The position numbers and the translations under genes are program-made. A stretch of 64,000 bases of DNA from Ailanthus altissimus (lineage: Eukaryota > Streptophyta > Magnoliopsida > Sapindales > Simaroubaceae): NCBI GenBank assembly GCA_946807835.1, contig OX327686.1, positions 17,298,001 to 17,362,000 of the forward strand. The letters run 5' to 3'. The number at the start of each line of letters is the position of its first letter. Position 1 is the stretch's first letter. The notes beneath the pieces were generated by a model. The model saw only the letters and a list, made by a program, of their open reading frames with translations. It had not been told where the DNA came from and did no database searches. This document shows, piece by piece, positions 52,461-63,021 of this stretch.

Positions 52461-54270
52461 TGCCTTATTTCATATTACATATATACTTTATTTTGTGTAT
52501 GATAGTAATTGTTTATTATGGCACTAATTGCATACTAATCTATATTTGTTATTTTTATTAATTATGTGGTGAATGGTTATGCCTAATAATTCATGGTTAT
52601 ATATTTGCTTGTATTTGTTTTTCTTGAAATTGTAACAAGAGAGGGTGATGAAATAATATCACAATTTTTTCTCTTGGTCAAGTTAATTCTTAGTGATTCT
52701 TTAGATTTCTTTGTAAGCTAATTAAATAGACTTAAGGTTTTTATTTGAAATCTAAAGAATATAAATATTTTTTTTTTATTTTGGTTGTAAAACAAAAAAG
52801 CAACAAAAAAAAAAGGAAAAAGAAAAACGAAAAAAATGGGAAAGAGGAAGGGTGGAGGTAGTCGTGCGAAGATGAATAGGGTCATATGGTAAATATCACA
52901 CAGGCCCTTCTAATTTTGTTTTGGTTAAGTTAATTTGCATATATTATAAATTGGTCCTTAAACATTTATATATTATGCAAATACGCCCAATAAAATAATT
53001 TATTCTCAATTAAACCCTTCCAAGTTTTAGACAATCACAATTTATTAGACAATTTTAAGAGATTTACAAATAGATCCTAAGTTTAAGCCAAATTTTTTTT
53101 GGAAATTTTTTTTTTGATATCTGCAAATTCAAAGTTGACCCAAATTACTTTTAATTTTGGTCTAATTTTATAAATTTTTTTTTGGATATTTTATTAAAAT
53201 TATTGGGTTTAAAAATATTTTTTATTTAAATTTTTTAAGAAGGCCCAAAGAAATTTTAAGGCTAAAATATGCCAAATTTAATTTTAAAAATAAATTAACC
53301 AAAGAAAATTAAAAGACCTAAAATCCAAACCCATAAAAGGAGATAAGCAAGAGGAGATAACATTATGGAAGAGCCCAAGTTGACTTCAAGGAAGACTTTG
53401 AAGAATTTAGACTTAGTTTTAATATTTTTTTCTTAGAAAAAACTATGAATTATGAGTTATATATTTATCTAGTTAATTGATGGATGAATAACATGTCATA
53501 TAGATTAAGGGCGCCACATTCACATGTCCATGCATAAAATATATCATTTTATATGACATTAATATTCTAATGAGATTATGATAAGATTTTTATTATATTT
53601 TTAATATTATATTAATTTATTATTTGACGCGATTTTATTAATTATTTTATGAAGATAAAATTAGATATTAATGAGTGGAACATCATTTGATAAATTAATT
53701 GGTGTATTAAAAATAAAAAACTCTATGAATTAAAATATTGAGTAAGAGAAGGCTTTAGGCATAAAGCCCATAGCCTCCATTAGTGGTTCTATAGTAAGTA
53801 GAGTAATGCCTTACCTCAAACCTTGTGAGCTCCCTATAGAGAGTATTAATTAGAACTGGTTATTAGATAAGACTTTCTTAAAGGATAAGATCTAATATAG
53901 GACTCATGCGAAACTGACTACCCTATGATGGCTTTTTTAATTAAAAAATATAAAGGATTGAAATAATGATTGTACACTTAACTTAGGTTGATTGATATCC
54001 TCCCTACGGAGTTTTTGTCAATTAAATCTAAGGGCTAAAGAATCAGTAGTTTATTATTCTTTGATATGAGATATCTAGATAATAATAATAAATTAGTATG
54101 GTACTAATCTGATTCATGACGATTGCGATCACCTTACAGAGGCGTATTCTGAATGAAAATTAGATTACTGATGCATAATATAGTTAAAGAGTGCTACATA
54201 AATGCATTTCATGCATTCATGCAAAAGTTACACATGCTATTAGATAATGTATACTAATGTATGATTTTAC
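52461..54270 (+). other. Element E long leader (about 1.8 kb), no gene
   Basis: A+T-rich with runs such as AAAAAAAAAAGGAAAAAGAAAAACG (52803 on) and TTTTTTTTGG. I read no protein family in it. A leader this long is unusual for a copia element and may contain an unrecognised insertion; no target duplication is visible. Confidence 0.45.
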
Positions 54271-54720
54271 TTTTCAGAATTGTCTTCATTCATCCCACTA
54301 GCATTGATTCTAAACCAAAATAAGTTAACTAGAAATAATTATGTGCATTGGTAAAGGAACTTAGATGTTGAACTCATAGCTAAAAGGCGCAGATATATCT
54401 TGACTGATAAATACCCTTTAAAACCTAATGAAAATGTACTCTAAGATTAAATAGATACTTACAATAGTCACTTGACTAAAGGGCCAATCTTTCTCTTTTT
54501 GTCTCAATCCTAAGGGAAAGAGTAGTGAGAAGAAGAAGAAGAAGAAGAAGAAGAAGAACAAGCCAAATAAAGCATCCAATTTAGGATTTGTGCAAATTCA
54601 TAAAAAGGTAGTAAGGCACAAAGAAAAATATTTTCAATGTGGCATTAAAGGACATTAGAAGAGAAGCCGTCATTTAGTTAAGTTTTTAGTAGCTAAAAAG
54701 ACAACTTACCTTCTAGTAAT
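54271..54720 (+). pseudogene. Element E gag remnant: N-terminus and zinc knuckle only
   Basis: The N-terminal block reads SILNQNKLTRNNYVHW.RNLD, then a degraded continuation with AKRRRYILTDKYPL. Most of the capsid is missing: the next readable part is a Lys-rich run coded by (GAA/AAG)n (about 54528-54560), then KYFQCGIKGH.KRSRH, a C-C-H-type knuckle with the last Cys changed to His. A full copia gag has about 300-400 residues; here about 130 codons remain. Confidence 0.7.
54528..54560 (+). repeat. (GAA)n microsatellite in gag
   Basis: About ten uninterrupted GAA/AAG triplets give a poly-Lys stretch. It lies exactly where the central gag is missing, so expansion and deletion may have gone together. 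Confidence 0.75.
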
Positions 54721-57700
54721 ATTCTTTCTATTTAGACATGTTTAGTGGTTGACTCTACAAATTCCTGGATAATTGATTCTGGAGCAACTAATCAAATTTG
54801 TAATTCGTTATAAGGGTTCCAAGAAACCAAATCACTCAATGAAGGAGAGATCAGTCTTAAGCTAGAAAATGGTGCAATTGTTGCAACCAAGGTAGTCGGA
54901 GTTTGTCTCCATTTTGATGATTTTAAGATTTATATTAGGTAACTGTTTGTTAGTACTAGAACTTAAATGTAATTTAATTTCAGTTAGTTATTTGAATAAC
55001 TTTGTATATTCTATTAATTTGACTAAACTGTGGTAATCAAAAGAAATAAGTCGTTTATATGTTCCCGTACATTAGTTAACAGTTTGTACTGCATATTTTC
55101 TAAAATCAACTCACTACTTTATACAAAATTGAATAATTAATCTAATAACAATAAGAGGATTAAAGTGACTCCTACTAATCAAATGGCATATACGTCTTAG
55201 TCATATTAGTCTAGATAGGATCCAAAGACTGGTCAAAGATGGATCTTTGAGTTCATTAGATATTGAACCATTACCATTCTATGAATCCTGTATAGAAGGT
55301 AAAATGACCAGAAGACCTTTAAATTCTAAAGGTAATAGAGCGATTGAAATATTAGAATTAGTGCACTTTGACGTATGTGAGCCCATCAGCACACAAGCTA
55401 GAGGAGGTTATAAATATTTCATAACTTTTATTGATGATCGTTCTAGATTTTGTTATGTGTACCTAATGTGCCACAAGTCTGAGGTGTTTGATAAATTCAA
55501 AATTTTTTAGGCGAAAGTGGAAAGATAATTAAGAAAACACATAAAGGCACTCTGATTTAATCGAGGTGACGAATATCTCTATAGTGAGTTCAGGACCTAT
55601 TTATTTGATAATGGGATATTATCCTTGTTGACTGCACCAGGGTCACCCTAGCAAAATGGTATAGCAGAAAGGAAAAATAGAACTCTTCTTGAAATAGTGA
55701 GGTCAATGATGAGTTATTTAACTTTACCCATCTTGTTTTGAGATTATGCCTTAGAAACAGTCATGTATATTCTTAACTTAATTCCATCTAAGTTAGTCCC
55801 TAAAACACTTCTGAAAATGTGAATAGGACATAAACTAAATTTACGTCACATACATACATAAGGTTATCCAGTTTATGTGCTAAAAGGAAAGACAAGACAA
55901 GTTGGAATCTAAGTTAGACGTTTGTATATTTTTTGGCTATCCTAAAGGAATAAGAAGAAGTCTTTCATATATAGTTCTCAAGATAAAAAAGCATTAGTTA
56001 GAACTAATGCAATCTTTCTTGAAGAAGACTATATGAAAGACTTTAAGCCTAGGAGGAAGATAATTCTTAATGAGTTATCTAGGAACTTTAATATTGTGCC
56101 TGATAAAGTCAATGAGTTCACTCCCAATCCAGATCATAATAACTAATCAGAGCAAAATGCAGAATAACAACCACTGATACTTCATCATAGTAAGAGGATT
56201 ATTAAATGTCCAACTAGGTACATGTTAATTGGAGAGTCCTTTCAGGCAGTCTCTAATGAGCATAAACTAGATCCCACTAGCTATATAAATCAATGGTTGA
56301 TAAAAATGCAGACCATTGGCGTAAAGCTATAAAATCAGAGATAGATTCCATATATTCTAATAAAATCTAGAAGTTTGTAGAAAAACTTGATATGATAAAC
56401 CTCATAAGGTGTAAATGGGTTTATAAGAGAAAGAGAGGGGTAGATAGGAAGGTAATAACCTTCAAATCTAGGCTTATTGCTAAAGGGTACACTCTAAAAG
56501 AAAGTATCAATTATGAGAAGACCTTTTTATCGGTAGCCATGCTAAAGTCTATTAGAATTCTTTTATCTATTGTAGCAAATCTCGATTATGAGTTTTGACA
56601 AATAGATGTCAAGACTACCTTTCTTAATGGCAATCTTAAAGAAAGTATCTATATGATACAACCAGATGGTTTTATAGCTAAAGGCCAAGAGCATATGGTT
56701 TATAAACTGCAAATATCCATCTATGGGCTTAAACAAGCATCAAAATCATGGAACATCAGATTTGATCAAACAATCAAATCGTTTAATTTTGATTAAAATC
56801 CTGGTGGACCTTGTGTTTACAAGAAGAAAGATAGGCGGTTTGTGGTTTTTCTACCTCTGTATTTTGATGATTTACTACTCATTGAGAATGATTTAGGAGC
56901 GTTATCATCAGAAAAAATATGATTATCTAACTATTTTGATATGAATGATCAAAGAGAAGTCAGTAACATCCTTGAGATCAAAGTATTAAGGGATCTCAAG
57001 TGAAGGATATTAGGTTTATTTCAAGCTGAGTATATTAACAAAATTCTAACCAAGTTTGCCATGCATAATTCCAAAAGGGATTGTTTCCTTTTAGATATGG
57101 AATCGATCTATCTAAGTATCAGTTTCTTTAGACAATTAAAGATATAGATCGCATGAGAGGTATTCCTTATGCATTAGTAGTGGGAAGTCTCATGTATATA
57201 ATGCCATATACTAGACTAGATGTTTGTTATATAGTTTAAATGATCAATGGATATCAATCTAATTCAGAACTAGAACACTGGACTGCAGTAAAGCATATAT
57301 TCAAGTACCTTTGGAGAATGAAAGATTGTATGCTTGTATATTACAGTGAAGATCTTATACCTATTGGGTATGTAGATTCAGAATTACAATAACATAGAAT
57401 ACCTAGATCTTCCTTAGGATATATGTTCACTTTAACTGGTGAAGCTATAAGTTGGAGGAGTGTAAAGTAATTATGTAATGCAGACTTCACCATAGAAGTT
57501 GAATATGTAGTTGCATCTGAAGCTACAAAATAGGCTATATAGCTCTGAAGGTTCCTTATGGAGCTTAAGGTGGTACCTAGTGCTTAGATGCTTATTGTTC
57601 TTTATTAAGACAACAATAGGGTAGTAGCACAGTCTAAGGAACTGAATACCAAAAGAGAAGAAAATATATTTAGAGGAACTAACGTTTAGTAGGGAGTTAT

Positions 57701-57840
57701 GTGCAAAATGGTGAGGTCGTGGTATCTAAGATCGCATAAGCTGATAATCTAGTGGATCCATTTACATAAGTCATTGCCAGTAAAGAGTTTTGAAACTTAT
57801 ATGAATAATATAGGAGTTTAATAGTTACTCGACATATTTT
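54721..57840 (+). pseudogene. Element E pol relic: protease, integrase, RT, RNase H
   Basis: Protease: SWIIDSGATNQICNSL near 54765-54815, an intact-looking D-S-G catalytic triad. Integrase: LVKDGSLSSLDIEPLPFYES (55220 on), LVHFDVCEPISTQARGG, YKYFITFIDDRSRFCYVY (DDE core, first D as HFDV, second D in the F-D-D-R-S/T block), LTAPGSP.QNGIAERKNRTLL (55635-55690). RT: CKWVYKRKRGVDRKVITFKS (56407 on), then QIDVKTTFLNGNLKESIYMI, QISIYGLKQASKSWNIRFDQ and LYFDDLLLIEND (catalytic YFDD near 56858). RNase H: a GYVDSELQ-like block near 57365, and the tail before the polypurine tract. Several stops (for example after NLDYEF) make it inactive. Confidence 0.85.
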
Positions 57841-57855
57841 AGGGCAAGTGGGAGA
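57841..57855 (+). promoter_or_regulatory. Element E polypurine tract
   Basis: AGGGCAAGTGGGAGA directly precedes the 3' LTR start at 57857. It is nearly identical to the tracts of elements X and B. Confidence 0.75.
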
Positions 57856-57856
57856 T

Positions 57857-58260
57857 TATTAGACATATGATATTATTTTATGACATTAAAGTATGTGAAA
57901 TAATATTTTTTATTCGATTAATAAAAGTTTATTCATACGTATGATTGAGTATACATTGATAAGCCCATATTTATAAAATATGTGATCTATGTATTAGGCA
58001 TATTTATAAATTAAATCTAGTTCACAACCATTAATGAAAATGGCATTTTATTATGTAAGGTTGTAGTTTTTCTCCTTCTTATAGTGGATGAATTACCTTG
58101 ATCATCGAAGTAGAGACATCGAGTAGAAAAACTAGTGTCTATGTTACATTAAAACGGACTACTATGAATTTTGATCTGGTTAACTAAATGTTGTAGATCT
58201 TAATTCATAAAACCTTTAATAAGCTTGATTGATCTTAATCCTAAGTAGGTAATGAACTTA
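57857..58260 (+). repeat. Element E 3' LTR, part 1 (before Y2)
   Basis: It starts TATTAGACATATGATATT and aligns with 51024-51448 (deletion of about 20 bp around 58000). The last five bases ACTTA (58256-58260) are the left duplication of Y2. Confidence 0.85.
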
Positions 58261-58444
58261 TGATAAGGGCAAATTTGTCATATATTTTCTCATGTTTTTA
58301 TTATTGATATTTTATGATTTTATGAGAATAGATGGCTATTTATGTACATTATTGTTATTTATAGGGACTTGAACGAAATTTAAAGAAAGAACTCAAAAGG
58401 AGCGAAAACAGGGACTAAAATGCAAAGTTTTCAAAGTATGTGTC

Positions 58445-58680
58445 CATCGACCCAGCGCCACAAGGAATTTCGCCCCAGCGCTGAAATAGTGATCGAAATA
58501 AGAAAAACGACCTGCTTAAGTCGCGTATAGCGCCCCAGCGCCAGACAGTCACCGCGCCAGCGGTGAAGCCGTTTTCATGCAGCGCCCCAGCGCCAAGATC
58601 CCACCGCTCCAGCGGTAATAGCTTTTTCACGCGTCGCCCCAGCGACAGATGCATAGCGCGCCAGTGGTAGTGCGAGTCCT
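58445..58680 (+). promoter_or_regulatory. GC-rich repeat cluster in Y2, upstream of the TATA box
   Basis: Repeated GCGCCCCAGCGCC / CCGCTCCAGCGG / GTCGCCCCAGCGAC words in alternating orientations, about eight to ten copies, in a region otherwise A+T-rich. Matches Y1 36750-36960. The words often form short palindromes. Their position 40-280 bp upstream of the TATA box fits a U3 enhancer. Confidence 0.5.
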
Positions 58681-58720
58681 AGTCCGACGAGAATTGAGAT
58701 TTTCAAGCTCATATCAATCC

Positions 58721-58730
58721 CTATATAAAG
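58721..58730 (+). promoter_or_regulatory. Y2 LTR TATA box
   Basis: CTATATAAAG lies in CAATCCCTATATAAAGCCACTCG; in Y1 the equivalent is CCCTATAAAAAGCC. A good plant TATA box in the expected part of an LTR. Confidence 0.5.
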
Positions 58731-59702
58731 CCACTCGTTCCTAACCTTCAAGGATGAATCCAAGACGACCCAAGAGCACCAAGAATATAGAGCACAAGTC
58801 TTGGAGAGCAATAGGAGCTTAATTGAAGCAACTTTAGAGAGAGATACAAGACGTTCTTCGGCATCAAGAGTTCCTAGGCAGCGCAATTAAGAGCAATTCG
58901 ACGTCTATATCGGTTTGCTAATAATTGTATCATGATTTATAATTATTTTTACTGCTATTCTCTTGTAGCCATGAACTAACTTATTTTCTAGGGTTAATAT
59001 TTGAACTCAATATGTGTGCTTAATTGCCATATCTTTTAGTATTTAATAAACTTAGTCTTTTATTATTTAAATTACTTGTGTTTAATGCTTCAATATATCT
59101 GGCCAATATATGGTGAATGAATTGGTAATATGTTGATAAACTCGGAAGAGGAATCAATATATTTAGACCTAGGTAATTTGATGCATGATTGTAGAGTAAC
59201 ATTCAATGTTGCATATGCAAGTTTCAACTTAGGATAGGAATATACCTAATTGGCATGTATGATCAATAAGACCTAATCTTAATGAATCTTAATTTATTAC
59301 AAGTACCATAGGAATATAGGTATTTGGTAAATTAAGGTATACTTGCATGACCTTAGAAGAGGCTTGTGAATACATTAGTGTCTTGATCAATAATAAAGAC
59401 TAAGTGAGTTAAATATTAGAGGATTAATCATTAGAAACATATTGAGGGATAATATTAATCCTAGGTTTTCTCTACATTGCTATCTTTAAATCTCATTGCA
59501 TTGTGTTTTTGCTTTTATATTCTAACATTCATTCTTAGATTTTTGTTTTTCTGAATAATTATTAGGGAGATATAATTTTAGTAATTGGTTAAAAAGAAAA
59601 AATTATCCCTGTGGGTTCTACATCCGACTAATTAGTCTCTTTATTACTTGCATACGATAGTGTATACTTGCACTTAATTTATGATATAGAAATATCGCAT
59701 CA

Positions 59703-60512
59703 ACTTACATTCATGCATTGTATCTTTTGAGTTATCACGGAGTGAGATCCATATAAACAGTCAAAACCTCGATAGTTTGAAAATATAATTTCATGAGTCG
59801 TAGGAGCATATATTTGCAAGATGTAATCTAAGAATTAATGTCCACCTAAGCTGTTTGCAGTACTTGATCATTAGAATCTGTGGCCACAGCTTATTCAATA
59901 AATTATTTATTAAATAATAATATTTATTTGCAAATTTATTTACAAATATAAACATATTAAAAGTGGTCATTAGAGCATTCAATGACTTAAGGGCAAATAA
60001 GTAATTAAAGAGGCATTTTTTTTTATGGCGTAGCTTTAATTATGAACATCAATTAGAGGGTCAATTAAATGGTTATAATTGGTCTAAAGACCAAGCCCAA
60101 TTTAATTAAAAATAAAAAAATTAATTAAATAGGCTTTTACTTAATAACATGGGTTACTAGAGTACAGTCTTTAGCTTTTAATGGAATAGACTGAGGTTAA
60201 CTTAGAAGAATTAGTGTATTATGAGAAGAACTAAGCCTTTTAAGTTAGAGCTTGGAAGCCTATAGGTCGTGAAGTTCCTCTATTAGCTCAAATCCTAATT
60301 AAACTCTAATTTTATAATCTTAATCTAATTCAAAATATCCAAGGGAGATTCTTATATATACGAGAGGTATAAGGTAGTAATAATATACAATAAATATAAC
60401 TATAAAATTTGTTTTACGTATTCTAACGTGAAAAAAGAATTTGGTTATTACCATTTTCTCAGATTTTGGTATTAAAGATTTTAGAGATTAAGAAAGATCC
60501 ACGTACCCACAT
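59703..60512 (+). repeat. Element E 3' LTR, part 2 (after Y2)
   Basis: It starts with the right copy of ACTTA and aligns with 51444-52270 of the 5' LTR, ending at ACGTACCCACAT (5' LTR GTGCCCACACG). Z4 follows at 60513. The minus ORFs 59791-59982 and, in the 5' LTR, 51543-51782 are the same LTR stretch and read similarly, but show no family match. Confidence 0.85.
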
Positions 60513-63021
60513 TGACAGGACCCGACTCGAGACCCTCTACAACAGATCTCAGTGGCCCTACCAGGCACCCAGACAGAAGTTTCTCAGGATATAATTGATC
60601 ATGATAAGAAATTTCCGCGAGGCGATCCCCTTTTTAGTTCTTGCTATTACTGAGGAAATCTTGTAATATACATGAAAACTACATCTTAATTTTTCAAACA
60701 AAATGGGCAGAGTTTCCTCTATTTTCCGGAAAATTCATATAAAACCTGCAAAGAAATTTCACTTCTATTTAAAACACTTCTCAATACTACCAATTTGGAC
60801 CTCCGGTCCTTTCCAAATCAAATCCAACACAACTCAATTGTTTCATTTGTATCACAAAATAAGCATAATCATAAAAAAGCAAAAACGATCATCATAATAT
60901 CGAAATCTCTTCTTGTTGGTTCAAAACATACATACAAATATACATGCCTACAACTAATATGCATAAAATAAAGGGTGTTATTTAGCACATTTACATGTAC
61001 AAAAAATGATCTTCAGATTTGGCCCACTACTCGGCAATAGGAGAATCAGCAGTTTGCGTACCGAGACCTGCACCTGGGAAAGGGGTTTAGAAAATATAAA
61101 ACACAAACCGGGTGAGCTAAAGAAACTCAGTGAGTGCAAATAAAATTTCAAATAAAATAACATTATGCATAGATAGCCAAATTCTAAAGTACATGTATAA
61201 ATCGTGCTTCTAAAACTGATGTAAAGCTGTAAAACAGTTTCTAATATCATATGCTGATGAAATCTTGCCGGCGGGTTTTATCTAGATTTTTAGAAAACAA
61301 TATCCAAAATCTATATAACACAATAACTGTCATGTGCATATAAATGCATAAATACTATCGGTAAATCGAAAACTAGTAAAGTCCTCGCTCGACCATTTTC
61401 TTTCTAAACTGTACCAATGGTAACCCTAAAGCTCTATACTCACGCAACGATTCAACTCGCACCGCACACGTGAGTAGGTCACGGGGCACCTCAACTAGTA
61501 GCACCCACAGTGACATCTCAAGACATCTCACTGGCTATGTAACGGAATCCTACATCGCATACATATAGTGAGATAATACCCCGTACACATAGGGCGACTC
61601 ACATGACTCGACATCACGACTTCTCGGAGTTAGTGACACACCCCCAAGACCTGTCCATGTGCACGGGTTATACCGACCGGGTCTAATACTATCATCACCA
61701 CTACAATCTGAGGGTACCAATGGCCTTTAAAATGGATGCAAAAATTTAAAACTGTTTCTCAAGTCGAACATGTAAAAGCATGTCTATGAATATATATCAA
61801 GATCATAAATCATGTTTATGCATTGAAAGCTCATAAAACATACATATTCATTATGTGAAAACATAATAAACGAAAAACAAAAGAATTGACAGATTTTCAC
61901 TCATTACCGCTCCGCGCTCAATTTTGCTCCCGATTTCTGCTCCCATTACCGCTCTCGGTTATCTTCACCTATGCGCCATAAATGACATTTAGAACCAAAT
62001 CGAATGGTAGAATCTCATTTAACTATTAAACGCCCTAATCGGCACATAAAGGCTGGATGGATACTACTTTTCGATTTTTATTTACGGAGCCATTAAATCT
62101 AATCTAACTCACCATCCGGGCCATGAAAATTATTGATCGCCTTATAATTTAGTTGGACATAATTGCCCTTCACTTTTCCAAAAATGGACAATTATGTCCT
62201 ATTTTCTTCATTTTTGGTTTTTCCATCAACCATGTACATTCAATTTACAATATGCACCATTTACACACAACAACTTAATCAAAACACCACTTAATCCCTA
62301 ACTTCCTTAAAGTGGCAAAATTTCACCCTATGTTCTAACACATTTCTTTTCTCAATTTCTTGTTCCAATTACATCAAAATCAAGCCAATTTCATTCTAAA
62401 GCCTTAATTACATCCAATTGAAATCTCTACATCAAAATCACCAAAAACCCTAATTCTTACCCTGGCAATTTCTTGAAATTGATGACTCTTTCAAGCTCCA
62501 CACTAGAATTCAACTCAATCTAAGCCAAGAATACACACAAGAATATCAATTGAAGCATTCTTGAAAGCTCACTTATCAAACTCATAAAATAATGCTTTTC
62601 TTACCTCTTTTTCTTGAATTTTCACTAATGGAGGCTTCAATTGAGCTTAAGGATTCATATGTAACCTTATTTTAGCTTGATTACACATGAAAAATCCTGA
62701 AAACAAAATTGAAATTTCTCTGTAGCAGCACCCCCTTCACCTTGCACGAATTTTGCTCTCTTTTGCTCTAAATGGTTGCTTTTTGTTCTCTTCAAATTTC
62801 TACACACTTCCAACATATATATAGTGCTCCCTGAATTGACCATTTTGCCCTTCAACTTACTTAAAATTACTAATTTGCCATTAGTTGAAAACTAATTATG
62901 TAATTAGTTCATTTGTAACTATCTAGTTAGAATAGTCCAAAGATCTATCTAGAATTACCAACTTGGCAATCCATGAGATTTCTTCTAATTGGTCCATTCT
63001 CTAATATATAGATTATGTTTC
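60513..63021 (-). mobile_element. LTR Z4 (minus strand), 5' end cut by Y3
   Basis: The plus strand begins TGACAGGACCCGACTCGAGA, the reverse of the Z end GGGTCCTGTCA, and follows Z1 in reverse to GATTATGTTTC (Z1 position about 25332). The first ~280 bp of the LTR are absent, replaced at 63022 by Y3. The left flank is CACAT (60508-60512); its partner lies beyond Y3. It has the full middle section that Z2 lacks. The ORFs 60703-60897, 60978-61250 and 62667-62855 have no family match. Confidence 0.8.

Larger units (their letters stand above)
58261..59702 (+). mobile_element. Solo LTR Y2 (1,442 bp), target duplication ACTTA
   Basis: It starts TGATAAGGGCAAATTTG and ends GATATAGAAATATCGCATCA; ends TGAT/ATCA are inverted. 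ACTTA flanks it at 58256-58260 and 59703-59707. The paralogous site in the 5' LTR of element E (51443-51460) has a single ACTTA, so the boundaries are proven by comparison within the window. It contains the GC-rich cluster (58445-58680), a TATA box (58721-58730) and the block GTGGGTTCTACATCCGAC near its end. I take it for a gypsy (Tat/Athila-like) LTR; the lineage is a guess. The minus ORFs 58415-58654 and 58575-58886 cross the GC cluster and are not conserved genes. Confidence 0.9.
51024..60512 (+). mobile_element. Ty1/copia element E with two LTRs, carrying nested Y2 and cut by Z4
   Basis: 5' LTR 51024-52446, primer-binding site, long leader, gag remnant, protease, integrase, RT, RNase H, polypurine tract 57841-57855, 3' LTR from 57857. 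The 3' LTR contains Y2 (58261-59702) and is broken at 60512 by Z4. About 175 bp of its end should lie beyond Z4/Y3, outside the window. Stops and shifts interrupt the ORFs. LTRs are similar but with many differences and indels, so the insertion is old. Confidence 0.85.

Noticed and set aside
58415..58886. Two overlapping minus-strand frames (79 and 103 codons) in Y2 and a similar one in Y1
   Set aside because: They span the GC-rich U3 cluster; frames are only partly kept between Y1 and Y2 and show no protein family.
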